A stretch of 64,000 nt of DNA, taken from NCBI RefSeq assembly GCF_014200435.1, contig NZ_JACHBR010000001.1:3627501-3691500 (forward strand), in the 5' to 3' direction. Origin of the DNA: Sphaerisporangium krabiense. GTDB taxonomy: Bacteria > Actinomycetota > Actinomycetes > Streptosporangiales > Streptosporangiaceae. The notes under the pieces are model-generated. The model was not told where the DNA came from. It saw nothing but the letters and a program-made list of their open reading frames with translations, and ran no database searches. The translations under genes and the position numbers were made by a program. Below are positions 52,932-60,751 of this stretch, one piece after another. Position 1 is the first letter of the stretch; every line of letters begins with the position of its first letter.

Positions 52932-54863
52932 TCAGCCCCTCCGCGAGCGCTGGGGGGACGACCTGCGGCGCTGGACGCGCTCGGAGGCCGCGGACGGCGC
53001 GACGTCATCGTCCACCGCCAGGTCGGGCGAGCGGAAGACGATGGCGAACGGGGAACTCGGGATGATGCGCTCGGGCTCGGGACGGACGTGGCGCGCCTCG
53101 GACGGGTGCGACGCCTCGACGTCGCCGAGGTCCTCCGGCTCGCGGAGGTCGTCGTCGGCGTCGTCCTCGAAAGGCTCCAGGTGGTCGTGGGTGTACCGCG
53201 ACTCCAGGGGCTCGCGCCGCGCCTCGGGCTCCTCCGCGGCGGGCACGCCGGCCGGCGCCTCCGGCCGCGTCTCGGACAGGGCCTCCGAGAGCGCCGCACG
53301 GTTGGCGCCCCTGCTGCGGGACCGCCGCGGCGCGGGGACCTCGGCCTGGGGCTCCGGGACGACCTCCGGCTCCGGGGCCAGGACGTCGCCGGCCGGCGCG
53401 ACCTCGGGCTCGACGCCCGCCGCGGACCGCGTCTCCTGGCCGCCGCGCGTGCGCCGGCGCTGCCGGTCGCGCGAGGGCCGCTCGCGGCGCTCCTCGCGGG
53501 CGCCGCGCTCCTCGCGCCGCGAGCGGTGCCGCCCGGTCTCGCCGAGATCTTCGATGGCCTCGGCGGACAGGCCCGCGCGGGACCGCTGGGCGCGCGGCAG
53601 CACGCCCTTGGTGCCCTCGGGGATGCCGAGGTCGCTGTAGATGTGCGGCGAGGTGGAATAGGTCTCCACGGGCTCGGCGAAGTCCAGGCCGAGGGCGTTG
53701 TTGATGACCTTCCAGCGGGTGAGCTCCTCCCACTCCACGAAGGTCACGGCCACGCCGGTGCGGCCCGCCCGGCCCGTGCGGCCGATGCGGTGGACGTAGG
53801 TCTTCTCGTCCTGCGGGCAGTCGTAGTTGACGACGTGGGTGACGTCGTCGATGTCGATGCCGCGCGCCGCCACGTCGGTGGCCACCAGCACGTCGATCTT
53901 GCCGTTGCGGAACGCCCGCAGCGCCTGCTCGCGCTGGCCCTGCCCGAGGTCGCCGTGCACGGCCGCCGCGGCGAACCCGCGCTCCTTGAGCTGCTCGGAC
54001 ACCATGTCGCAGGCGCGCTTGGTCTCGCAGAACACCATCGTGAGGCCACGGCCCTCGCACTGGAGCAGGCGGCCGACGATCTCGATCTTGTCCATGCGGT
54101 GGGTGCGGTACACGAACTGGACGGTCTTCGACACGTCGTCGGCGTCGGCGTCCGGGTTCTCCGCGCGCACGTGGGTGGGGCGCGACAGGTAGCGGCGCGA
54201 CAGGCCGACGATCTCGCCGGGCATCGTGGCCGAGAACAGCATGGTCTGCCGCTCGGCGGGGATCAGCTTCATGATCCGCTCGATGTCCGGCAGGAAGCCC
54301 AGGTCGAGCATGCGGTCGGCCTCGTCCAGGACCAGCATGGACACCTGGGTGAGGTCGAGATGCTTCTGCTTGACCAGGTCGAGGAGCCGGCCGGGAGTGC
54401 CGACGATCACGTCGACCCCCTGCTTGAGCGCCTCGATCTGCGGCTCGTACGCCCGCCCGCCGTACACCGTCAGGATGCGCGAGCCGAGCTTGCCTCCGGC
54501 GACCACGAGATCCTCGGTCACCTGGAGCGCCAGCTCGCGGGTCGGGACGACGACGAGGCCACGGGGCTTCTTGCGGTTCTTGCGGGGCTTGCCGACGCGC
54601 TGGAGCATCGCCACGCCGAAGGCGTAGGTCTTGCCGGTGCCCGTGCGCGCCTGGCCGATGACGTCCTGTCCGCTGATCGCGAGGGGAAGGGCCATCTCTT
54701 GAATGGGGAAGGGTGAGATGATGCCCTCGGTTTCGAGGGCATCAGCGATCTCCGCTATGACTCCAAGGTCTCGGAACGTGGTCAGCTCGGCCTGCCTAAG
54801 TCTCCTGCGAAGGCGGGCCTCCGGGACCGCCGGCCTGGTGCCGGGTCCGCGCGGAAAAGCCAA
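52932..54863 (-). CDS. rhlE: DEAD-box ATP-dependent RNA helicase (RhlE/CsdA-like)
   Basis: This 643-residue protein has all core motifs: Q motif (F-P-I-Q-E), A-R-T-G-T-G-K-T, P-T-R-E-L, D-E-A-D, S-A-T, and H-R-I-G-R-T-G-R. After the helicase core comes a 250-residue Arg/Glu/Pro-rich, disordered tail rich in RR and EE clusters, likely an RNA- or partner-binding arm. It unwinds structured RNA, as in cold-shock ribosome assembly. The start is uncertain: the only upstream start in frame is TTG 54863, whose Shine-Dalgarno is too close; the core begins at T-T-F-R-D-L-G near 54780. It is divergent to the ferritin-like gene, as in mycobacteria (Rv3211/Rv3210c). Confidence 0.9.
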   Translation of the reverse strand: MAFPRGPGTRPAVPEARLRRRLRQAELTTFRDLGVIAEIADALETEGIISPFPIQEMALPLAISGQDVIGQARTGTGKTYAFGVAMLQRVGKPRKNRKKPRGLVVVPTRELALQVTEDLVVAGGKLGSRILTVYGGRAYEPQIEALKQGVDVIVGTPGRLLDLVKQKHLDLTQVSMLVLDEADRMLDLGFLPDIERIMKLIPAERQTMLFSATMPGEIVGLSRRYLSRPTHVRAENPDADADDVSKTVQFVYRTHRMDKIEIVGRLLQCEGRGLTMVFCETKRACDMVSEQLKERGFAAAAVHGDLGQGQREQALRAFRNGKIDVLVATDVAARGIDIDDVTHVVNYDCPQDEKTYVHRIGRTGRAGRTGVAVTFVEWEELTRWKVINNALGLDFAEPVETYSTSPHIYSDLGIPEGTKGVLPRAQRSRAGLSAEAIEDLGETGRHRSRREERGAREERRERPSRDRQRRRTRGGQETRSAAGVEPEVAPAGDVLAPEPEVVPEPQAEVPAPRRSRSRGANRAALSEALSETRPEAPAGVPAAEEPEARREPLESRYTHDHLEPFEDDADDDLREPEDLGDVEASHPSEARHVRPEPERIIPSSPFAIVFRSPDLAVDDDVAPSAASERVQRRRSSPQRSRRG

Positions 54864-55104
54864 CCCTCATCCGTCTCGGCGACCGCCGCGACGTCGTGCG
54901 CGTGGGGCTATCAGGCGATTTTCACCCTGAATACATACTGCGGTCGCACTCTTACAGGTCAGTGTACTCGATACCACAACTGCGGGCTGATTTCTTGACG
55001 TTCGATCCAGAACATCGCCCCGCGTCCGGGGCGGGAGGCCGGAGTCCGCGCTCGTCAGACGCCGTGCGGCCCCGCCGCCGGGACCGCCGCCCCGGCGAAG
55101 CTCG
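54864..55104. promoter_or_regulatory. divergent region between rhlE and the ferritin-like gene
   Basis: About 240 bp with an AT-rich core (54905-54985). On the minus strand, CTGACC and a TATGTA-like element near 54935 could form the helicase promoter, giving it an untranslated leader, as is common for cold-shock helicases. No repeats or small ORFs stand out. Confidence 0.35.
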
Positions 55105-55110
55105 TACGCT
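55105..55110 (+). promoter_or_regulatory. -10 element of a leaderless ferritin-like transcript
   Basis: TACGCT ends 6 nt before the ATG at 55117, with no Shine-Dalgarno between. Confidence 0.5.
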
Positions 55111-55116
55111 GCATCC

Positions 55117-55791
55117 ATGAGTGATTCCCCTGCCGGTGTCGTCGACCTGCTCGGCGTGCTCGCCTACGCCGAGCTGAGCGCGTTCCTGCGGCTGGCCGAG
55201 GACGCCGCCGCGCTCGCCCCCACGCTCACCGACCGCGCGGCGCTCGGCGGCGTCGCCGCCGTCGAGTACGCCCACTTCCGGCTGCTGCGCGACCGGCTGT
55301 CCTCGCTCGGCGCCGACCCCGAGGCGGCCATGGAGCCGTTCGCCGAGTCCATCGACGACTGGCACGAGAAGACGCACCCGGGGGACTGGCTGGAGGCCCT
55401 GGTCAAGGCGTACGTCGGCACGGGGATCGCCGGGGACTTCTACCGCGAGGCCGCCCGGCACGTGGACGCCGACACCCGCGAGCTGGTGGACAAGGTGCTG
55501 GCCGAGGAGGTCCGCTCGGAGTTCGCGGTCGACCGGGTGCGCACGGCGCTGGCCGGCAACCCGCAGGTCGCCGGGCGGCTCGCGCTGTGGGCGCGCCGCA
55601 TGGTCGGCGAGGCGCTGAGTCAGGGCCACCGGCTCGCGGTCGCCCGCCCCGAGCTGGCGCTGCTGCTCGTCTCCGAGACCGGCGCGGGCGACGGGGACGC
55701 CGACCTGGTGGGCATCGGCCGCCTGTTCGCCCGGCTGACCGAGGAGCACGGCAAGCGGATGGCCGCGCTCGGGCTGGTCCCCGGGCCCTGA
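55117..55791 (+). CDS. ferritin-like fold protein
   Basis: This 224-residue, mostly helical protein has E-L-S-A-F-L-R-L-A-E-D and later V-E-Y-A-H-F-R-L, E-E-V-R-S-E-F and E-E-H-G-K-R segments; the repeated Glu and His residues suggest a di-iron or similar four-helix site, as in ferritin-like and tRNA-hydroxylase families. Function is unknown (compare Rv3210c). The ATG has no Shine-Dalgarno and a -10 element 6 nt upstream, implying leaderless mRNA. It belongs to the conserved rhlE / ferritin-like / DUF3107 / TetR block. Confidence 0.8.
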   Translation: MSDSPAGVVDLLGVLAYAELSAFLRLAEDAAALAPTLTDRAALGGVAAVEYAHFRLLRDRLSSLGADPEAAMEPFAESIDDWHEKTHPGDWLEALVKAYVGTGIAGDFYREAARHVDADTRELVDKVLAEEVRSEFAVDRVRTALAGNPQVAGRLALWARRMVGEALSQGHRLAVARPELALLLVSETGAGDGDADLVGIGRLFARLTEEHGKRMAALGLVPGP

Positions 55792-55895
55792 GCCCCGCCC
55801 GATCCGCGCGGCCCCGGCCCCCCGAGGCGTCCCCGGATGATCTCCGGCGCCCGCCGGTGATCAGGTTTCGGACTTCTGGCCGATTCGGTCGGTGA

Positions 55896-56106
55896 TCGAG
55901 GGGCGCGAAACCCCCCACCGGTTGTACCGTTCGAGCATGAGGGCCTCGCGCCGCTACGGCAGTTCCTTGATGAGATGTGGACCGAACCGCTGGACGTCAC
56001 GGCCGGTGTTGAGAAGGGGGAGCGCGGACTGCCCGGTCTTCGGGCACACGCGGGACGACGTCCGGAGGTCACGCCGCCCCTGCGGCTGCTCACTTCCCCC
56101 ACGTGA
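55896..56106 (+). pseudogene. start-less open frame resembling a regulator tail
   Basis: In the otherwise gene-free stretch 55792-56223, one frame is open from just after TGA 55893-55895 to TGA 56104-56106 and reads GLAPLRQFLDEMWTEPLD, like the C-terminal tail of winged-helix regulators of the ArsR type. No start codon or Shine-Dalgarno serves it. It may be the remnant of a decayed gene or only chance; no other structure was found in the stretch. Confidence 0.25.
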
Positions 56107-56223
56107 GGAATGCAGGGGGCGGTTCTAGCCCCACACCAGCACGTCAGGCCACATGCCGCGCGGCCCTCGCGCCGCGCGGACCCGGGTGCTTCGGGGAGCA
56201 CGCGGCCCCCCGAAGCACCGGGC

Positions 56224-56454
56224 TCAGAGCGTGCCGCCGAAGCCGACGGGACGCTGCTCGTCCTCGCCGATCTCGACGAACCCGAGCGCGGCGACCGGGA
56301 CGACCACGCGGCGCCCCTTGACGTCGGTGACGGAGAAGACGCCCCGGTCGGCGGCGAGCGCGTTGCGCAGTTCCTGCTCGACCTCTTCGGCGGACAGCTC
56401 GGTCTCGACGATTATTTCGCGGTGCACGGAGCGTACGCCGATCTTGATTTCCAT
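56224..56454 (-). CDS. DUF3107 protein
   Basis: This 76-residue protein has the family pattern M-E-I-K-I-G-V-R-S-V-H-R-E, a middle helix LSAEEVEQELRNALA, and an ending strand G-R-R-V-V-V-P-V-A-A-L-G-F-V-E-I-G. Such proteins (compare Rv3208A) are found across actinobacteria beside a TetR regulator and rhlE; function is unknown. The ATG at 56454 has GGGAGCC upstream. It lies 160 bp downstream of the TetR gene on the same strand. Confidence 0.88.
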   Translation of the reverse strand: MEIKIGVRSVHREIIVETELSAEEVEQELRNALAADRGVFSVTDVKGRRVVVPVAALGFVEIGEDEQRPVGFGGTL

Positions 56455-56614
56455 CGGGCTCCCTTTCGACGGCCTGAGGTGCTCGTCCCATCGTGACCCG
56501 TGACACCTCGGGACGCGCCCGCTGATCGCGTCAAGCGAACATCCGCGCGGCCGGGGAGACGGCGGTCGTTCACACCCTGGCTTCGGGGGAGAACCGCTGT
56601 TCCTGGGTTCTTCC

Positions 56615-57235
56615 TCAGGTCGTGCGGGGGAAGCCGCCGATGCCGCGCCAGGCCAGGCGGGCCATGAGCTGGGTGGCGACGTCCTTCGGGATCGAACCGT
56701 GGCTGGCGAGCCAGTAGCGGGCGCTGACCTCGGCCATGCCGACCAGGCCGACGCCGAGGAGGTGGGCCTCGTCGCTGGAGCAGCCCGTGTCCTCCTGGAT
56801 GACCTGGCTGATCATCTCGGCGCTCTCGCGCAGCGAGCGCTCCACGCGCTGGCGGACCTGGGCGACGTTGCGCAGGTCGGACTCGAAGACCAGCCGGAAC
56901 GCCTCGCCCTGGCTGGAGACGAAGTCGAAGAACGCCCCGATGGCCGCCTGGACGCGCTGCTTGTTGTCGGTCGTGGAGGCGAGGGCCTCGCGGCAGCGGT
57001 TGGCCATGTCGTCGACGTGGACGTCCAGCAGCGCCAGGTACAGCTCCAGCTTGCCGGGGAAGTGCTGGTAGAGGACGGGCTTGCTCACGCCCGCCCGCTC
57101 GGCGATCTCGTCCATCGCGGCCGCGTGGTAGCCGTTCTCCACGAAGACCTCTTGCGCCGCGTCGAGCAACTGTCGGCGGCGGGCCATCCGGGGCAGGCGG
57201 GTGCCCCGGGGCTTGGCGTCCGGGGTAGCGGTCAC
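56615..57235 (-). CDS. TetR/AcrR-family transcriptional regulator
   Basis: This 206-residue protein has a TetR HTH (RRRQLLDAAQEVFVENGY, then IAERAGVSKPVLYQHFPGKLEL) and a ligand-binding domain with LVFESDLRN and HLLGVGLVGMAEVSARYW. It is the counterpart of mycobacterial Rv3208, in the conserved block with DUF3107 and rhlE. It is likely a repressor responding to a small ligand; the regulon is unknown. The ATG at 57235 has a weak AAGGAGAA upstream. Confidence 0.9.
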   Translation of the reverse strand: MTATPDAKPRGTRLPRMARRRQLLDAAQEVFVENGYHAAAMDEIAERAGVSKPVLYQHFPGKLELYLALLDVHVDDMANRCREALASTTDNKQRVQAAIGAFFDFVSSQGEAFRLVFESDLRNVAQVRQRVERSLRESAEMISQVIQEDTGCSSDEAHLLGVGLVGMAEVSARYWLASHGSIPKDVATQLMARLAWRGIGGFPRTT

Positions 57236-57394
57236 GGGAGTTCTCCTTGAGACGGTTCGCCCGGCGCGGTCGCCGACCGCGCTCCGGCTCGTATGACGAC
57301 TGGCGCCCGGATCTTCATCGCTCAGGCTCGCACCTGCCGCTCACGCCCCGGGGATCCGGTCCGGGCTTCACATCCTACGCGGGGGTAATCCGGC

Positions 57395-57622
57395 TCAGCG
57401 ATATTCGTCGTCCCCGAACTCGACCGTGCGGTTCTGGTCCGCCGCGTCGGCGGGGTCCACGTCGTAGGAGACCTCGATCGGCCACTCGCGGCGCTCGGTG
57501 CGGACGTCCAGGCGCTGCTCGATGGCGTCGGCCTCGGGGACCTCGGTCTGGAGCCCTTCCGTGGCGTCGTCGAGCAGTTCGTCCGGCGCGGCCTCGTTTC
57601 CGTGCACGTCCATCTCCGACAT
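57395..57622 (-). CDS. small acidic hypothetical protein
   Basis: This 75-residue acidic protein begins MSEMDVHGNEAAPDELL and ends VEFGDDEYR, with a middle R-L-D-V-R-T-E-R-R-E-W-P-I-E-V-S segment. No family was recognised. ATG 57622 has GGAGGAG 8 nt upstream, a strong argument for a real gene; upstream codons to 57661 are non-coding. It is on the same strand as the TetR gene and ligD-polymerase, 63 bp downstream of the latter's end region. Confidence 0.6.
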   Translation of the reverse strand: MSEMDVHGNEAAPDELLDDATEGLQTEVPEADAIEQRLDVRTERREWPIEVSYDVDPADAADQNRTVEFGDDEYR

Positions 57623-57685
57623 GTGCGGTCTCCTCCGTCGACGGCGAGCATGGACTCGCACGCTCCATACCCCGATGCGTCCAGC

Positions 57686-58594
57686 CTAAGGCCCGCCGGT
57701 GTCCGGACCCCGCTCCGGCGGCGCCATCAGGTCGCCGAACCGCCCGACGCGCTCCAGCACGTCCGGCGCGGTGAACACGTACTCCTGCGGGGTCCGCAGC
57801 TCCTCGACCTCTTCCCAGGTGAGGGGCGTGGAGACGGTGGGGACGGGGTTGGCGCGCAGGGAGTACGGGGCGACCGTGGTCTTGGCGGGGTTGTTCTGGC
57901 TCCAGTCGATGAACACCTTGCCGGGCCGCAGTTTCCTGGCCATCAGGCTGACGACCTCGTCGGGGCGCTCCTTCTCCAGGCGCCGCGCGAGCGCCCTGGC
58001 GTAGGCGGAGGGGTCCTCCTCGCGGTGGGACCAGGGGACGTACACCTGCATGCCCTTGTTCCCGCTGGTCTTCGGGCGGCCGTCGAGCCCGTCCTCGCCC
58101 AGGGCCTCGCGCAGGCGCAGCGCCACGCGGCGGCACTCGACGATCGTCGCCGGGGCGCCGGGGTCGAGGTCGAAGACCATGGTGTCGGGGGGCTGGGGCC
58201 GTCCCTCGTCGTCGACCCGCCACATCGGCGTGTGGAGCTCCAGCGCGGCCAGGCCCGCGAAGTAGACGAGCGTGGGCAGGTCGTCCACGACGGCGTACTC
58301 GATGGTCTCGCGGCCCTTGGTGCTGCCGGGCGCGGGCAGGCGGGCGGTGCGCACCCAGGCGGGCGTGTGCGCGGGCCGGTTCTTCTCGAAGAAGAAGGGG
58401 CCGTCCACGCCCTCGGGGTAGCGCTTGACGGTGAGGGCGCGGCCCGCGATGTGGGGCAGCAGGAACGGGGCGACGCGGGTGTAGTAGTCGATCACCTCGG
58501 CCTTGGTGAAGCCCGCCTCGGGGTAGAGCACCTTGCCGAGGTTGGTCAGCGTCAGCTGCCGGCCGTCCACCCGGACCCGGATCTTCTCCGGCAT
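57686..58594 (-). CDS. LigD-type DNA polymerase/primase of NHEJ (stand-alone domain)
   Basis: This 302-residue archaeo-eukaryotic primase-like domain is that of LigD. Motifs: P-E-A-G-F-T-K-A-E-V-I-D-Y-Y, G-V-D-G-P-x-F-F-F-E-K-N, V-F-D-L-D-P-G (catalytic D-x-D), S-G-N-K-G-M-Q-V-Y-V-P (conserved His/Lys site region), and F-I-D-W-S-Q-N. It fills or primes DNA ends during non-homologous end joining. There is no ligase or phosphoesterase domain, so those must be elsewhere. It is divergent to ku. ATG 58594 has GGGGG upstream; upstream in-frame codons are not conserved. Confidence 0.92.
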   Translation of the reverse strand: MPEKIRVRVDGRQLTLTNLGKVLYPEAGFTKAEVIDYYTRVAPFLLPHIAGRALTVKRYPEGVDGPFFFEKNRPAHTPAWVRTARLPAPGSTKGRETIEYAVVDDLPTLVYFAGLAALELHTPMWRVDDEGRPQPPDTMVFDLDPGAPATIVECRRVALRLREALGEDGLDGRPKTSGNKGMQVYVPWSHREEDPSAYARALARRLEKERPDEVVSLMARKLRPGKVFIDWSQNNPAKTTVAPYSLRANPVPTVSTPLTWEEVEELRTPQEYVFTAPDVLERVGRFGDLMAPPERGPDTGGP

Positions 58595-58691
58595 GGCGCA
58601 CCCCCGTCCTCGCATCGCCGCCGCCCGCGGTCTTCCGCCCTGCGAGCCCATGAGCAGGGACGACTTGACCGGATACGGCATTCGACACTGG

Positions 58692-58711
58692 GTATCTGCC
58701 CATTTAGATAC
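58692..58711. repeat. inverted repeat between ligD-pol and ku
   Basis: GTATCT (58692-58697) and AGATAC (58706-58711) form a perfect inverted repeat with an 8-nt spacer. Its position between divergent genes suggests a dimeric regulator site. Confidence 0.55.
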
Positions 58712-58732
58712 TGCTTTGCGCCCTTGCCGCTA

Positions 58733-58748
58733 CCGAACACACGTTCGA
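58733..58748. promoter_or_regulatory. LexA-like SOS box upstream of ku
   Basis: CCGAAC-ACAC-GTTCGA matches the actinobacterial LexA box TCGAAC-N4-GTTCGA at 11 of 12 positions. It is 26 nt upstream of the ku ATG, so DNA damage may induce ku. Confidence 0.6.
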
Positions 58749-58774
58749 TAGTGGAGGCGAGGTGAGGAGAGGCC

Positions 58775-59710
58775 ATGCGTAGCATCTGGAAGGGTGCCAT
58801 CTCGTTCGGGCTCGTCACGATCCCTGTGAAGCTCTATTCCGCGACCGAGCAGAAGGATGTGACGTTCCACCAGGTGCACCGCGAGGACGCCGGCCGCATC
58901 AAGTACCGGCGGGTGTGCGCGATCGACGGCCAGGAGGTGACCTACTCCGACATCGCCAAGGGGTACGAGCTGCCCGGCGGCGAGATCGTCGTGCTGACCG
59001 ACGAGGACTTCGCCGATCTGCCGCTCAGCACCTCGCGGCGCATCGACGTGCTGCAGTTCACCCCTGCCGAGCAGATCGACCCGATCCTGTTCAACAAGTC
59101 CTACTACCTGGAGCCGGAGAACACCGGCGTGAAGCCGTACGTGCTGCTGCGCGACGCGCTGGAGCGCACCGGCCAGGTGGCCATCGTGAAGATCGCCCTG
59201 CGGCAGCGGGAGTCGCTGGCCACGCTGCGCATCAGGGACGGGGTGTTCGTGCTGGAGACGATGCTGTGGCCCGACGAGGTGCGTCAGCCGGGCTTCGAGT
59301 TCCAGGACGAGGACGTCGAGGTGCGCCCCCAGGAGCTGCGCATGGCGGAGTCGCTCATCGAGACCATGGCCGGCGACTTCGACCCCTCCGAGTACCGCGA
59401 CGAGTACCGCGAGGCGCTCCAGGAAGTGATCGAGGCCAAGGTCGCGGGCAAGGAGCTCGTGCGGCCCGAGGCGCCAGAGGAGGCCGGGCCCGCCGTCGAT
59501 CTCATGGCGGCGCTGCGGGCGAGCGTGGACGCGGCCAAGCGGGAGCGCGAGGGCGCCCGCGAGAAGGCGCCCGCGCGCGGCAAGGCGGCGAAGGCGGCCG
59601 GCGGCGAGGGCCGTGCCGATCAGGCCGGGAAGGCCGGAAAGGCCGAGGAGAAGGCGGAGAAGGACGGCAAGAAGCAGCCCGCCAAGCGCAGGACCCGCAA
59701 GACCGCTTGA
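58775..59710 (+). CDS. ku: Ku protein (non-homologous end joining)
   Basis: This 311-residue protein has the bacterial Ku core: M-R-S-I-W-K-G-A-I-S-F-G-L-V-T-I-P-V-K-L-Y at the N-terminus, beta-barrel segments, and F-D-P-S-E-Y-R-D-E-Y. The C-terminal 90 residues are Lys/Ala/Glu-rich, a DNA-binding tail. Ku homodimers bind double-strand ends and recruit LigD. The ATG at 58775 has GAGGAGAGG upstream, and a LexA-like box at 58733-58748. It is divergent to a LigD-type polymerase gene. Confidence 0.93.
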   Translation: MRSIWKGAISFGLVTIPVKLYSATEQKDVTFHQVHREDAGRIKYRRVCAIDGQEVTYSDIAKGYELPGGEIVVLTDEDFADLPLSTSRRIDVLQFTPAEQIDPILFNKSYYLEPENTGVKPYVLLRDALERTGQVAIVKIALRQRESLATLRIRDGVFVLETMLWPDEVRQPGFEFQDEDVEVRPQELRMAESLIETMAGDFDPSEYRDEYREALQEVIEAKVAGKELVRPEAPEEAGPAVDLMAALRASVDAAKREREGAREKAPARGKAAKAAGGEGRADQAGKAGKAEEKAEKDGKKQPAKRRTRKTA

Positions 59711-59788
59711 CCGAATCGGCGTCCGGGACCGTCCCCGTATATCCCGCCTTATGGGGAAGGGGACATCTGGCCGGTGAATTACGACACA

Positions 59789-59823
59789 GAAGGCCCCGGG
59801 GTGATATCCCCCCCGGGGCCTTC
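59789..59823 (+). terminator. terminator after ku
   Basis: A 13-bp perfect stem (59789-59801 and 59811-59823) with a 9-nt loop lies 78 bp after the ku stop. It also lies just beyond the stop of the convergent His-rich gene, so it may serve both. Confidence 0.8.
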
Positions 59824-59909
59824 CGTTCGTGGAACTGATTCGAGAACTAAGCGGTCGTGTTCTTCTCCGGGCCGTGCGACCGTCCGGGAACGCCGCCTAG
59901 ATCAGCCGA

Positions 59910-60422
59910 TCACTTGTCGTCGTGGTTGTGGTGCTTCTTGCCGTGGTGGTGATGGTGGTGGTGCGGGTGGAAGCGGTGGTCGTCGCGCCAGAAGTTGTGG
60001 TGACCGCCGTGGTGGTTGTGGTGACCGACGATGGCGCGGAAGAAGCGGGCCTCGACGACCTTGAAGAAGCAGTTGCGGTGGCCGCCTCCGTGGCTGCGGT
60101 GGTGACGGTGGTGCCTCCTGTGGCCCTTGCCGCCCCAGTCGCCGTCGAAGTCGCCGTCGTGGTCGCCGTGCCAGCCGCCGTGGTGGCCGTGGTGGCCGCC
60201 GCCGTCGTGGTGGCACTGGCCGCCCCCGAAGCCGCCTCCGAAGCCACCAAGGCCGCCGCCGAAGCCGCCGAAGCCGCCGTCGAGGCCGTCGAAGCCGAAG
60301 TTGGTGCCGATGGCGGTGGACGCGTTCGCGCTCGTGGCCGTGGCGGTGCCGAGGCCGGCGAGGCCACCGGACAGGGCCACCGTGACGGCGACCGCAGCGG
60401 CGTATTTCTTGACGTCGGGCAT
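59910..60422 (-). CDS. secreted His/Gly-rich protein of unknown function
   Basis: This 170-residue protein has an N-terminal signal peptide (KKYAAAVAVTVALSGGLAGL, cleavage likely near T-S-A-N-A). The mature part has a Gly/Phe-rich stretch (GGFGGFGGGLGGFGGGF), then a His-rich part with HHGHHGG, HRRHHRHH and a run of seven histidines near the end. Cysteines are few. It may bind Ni, Zn or Cu in the envelope or form a surface matrix; no family was recognised. The ATG at 60422 has AAGGGGG 8 nt upstream. Codon use is normal for the window. Confidence 0.8.
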   Translation of the reverse strand: MPDVKKYAAAVAVTVALSGGLAGLGTATATSANASTAIGTNFGFDGLDGGFGGFGGGLGGFGGGFGGGQCHHDGGGHHGHHGGWHGDHDGDFDGDWGGKGHRRHHRHHRSHGGGHRNCFFKVVEARFFRAIVGHHNHHGGHHNFWRDDHRFHPHHHHHHHGKKHHNHDDK

Positions 60423-60751
60423 TGCGTTTTCCCCCTTGACGCATCGGGTTGCCCAGCGGAGGCATTTCCCCTTTATCGAGGGAAATGCCGGGGCGACTCG
60501 CTGTGAGTCTTCCCAGTTGTGTTGTTTTCCGAGGGGCACGTATGACAAACGGTGATCGCCACCTTTTGGCCGCTACTTAACCTCTCCTTATGTCTTTCAG
60601 TTTGAAATATCCCGATTTGCCCGATATTTCCTGTGATGCTCGGGCGTCTCCGGGCGTAAGGGCGCCCCCAGACCCGGCGTGGAGGGGGCCGCCGGATGGA
60701 CGACGGCGGGTTATGGTCGGAACGGAGGGTGAACAGAAGGGGGGATGGACG
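60423..60751. other. divergent region with an AT-rich inverted repeat
   Basis: These 329 bp lie between the His-rich gene and the alpha/beta hydrolase gene. A perfect 8-bp inverted repeat GAAATATC...GATATTTC (60604-60611 and 60623-60630, 11-nt spacer) sits in a locally AT-rich patch and could be a regulator site. Nothing else is recognised. Confidence 0.5.
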
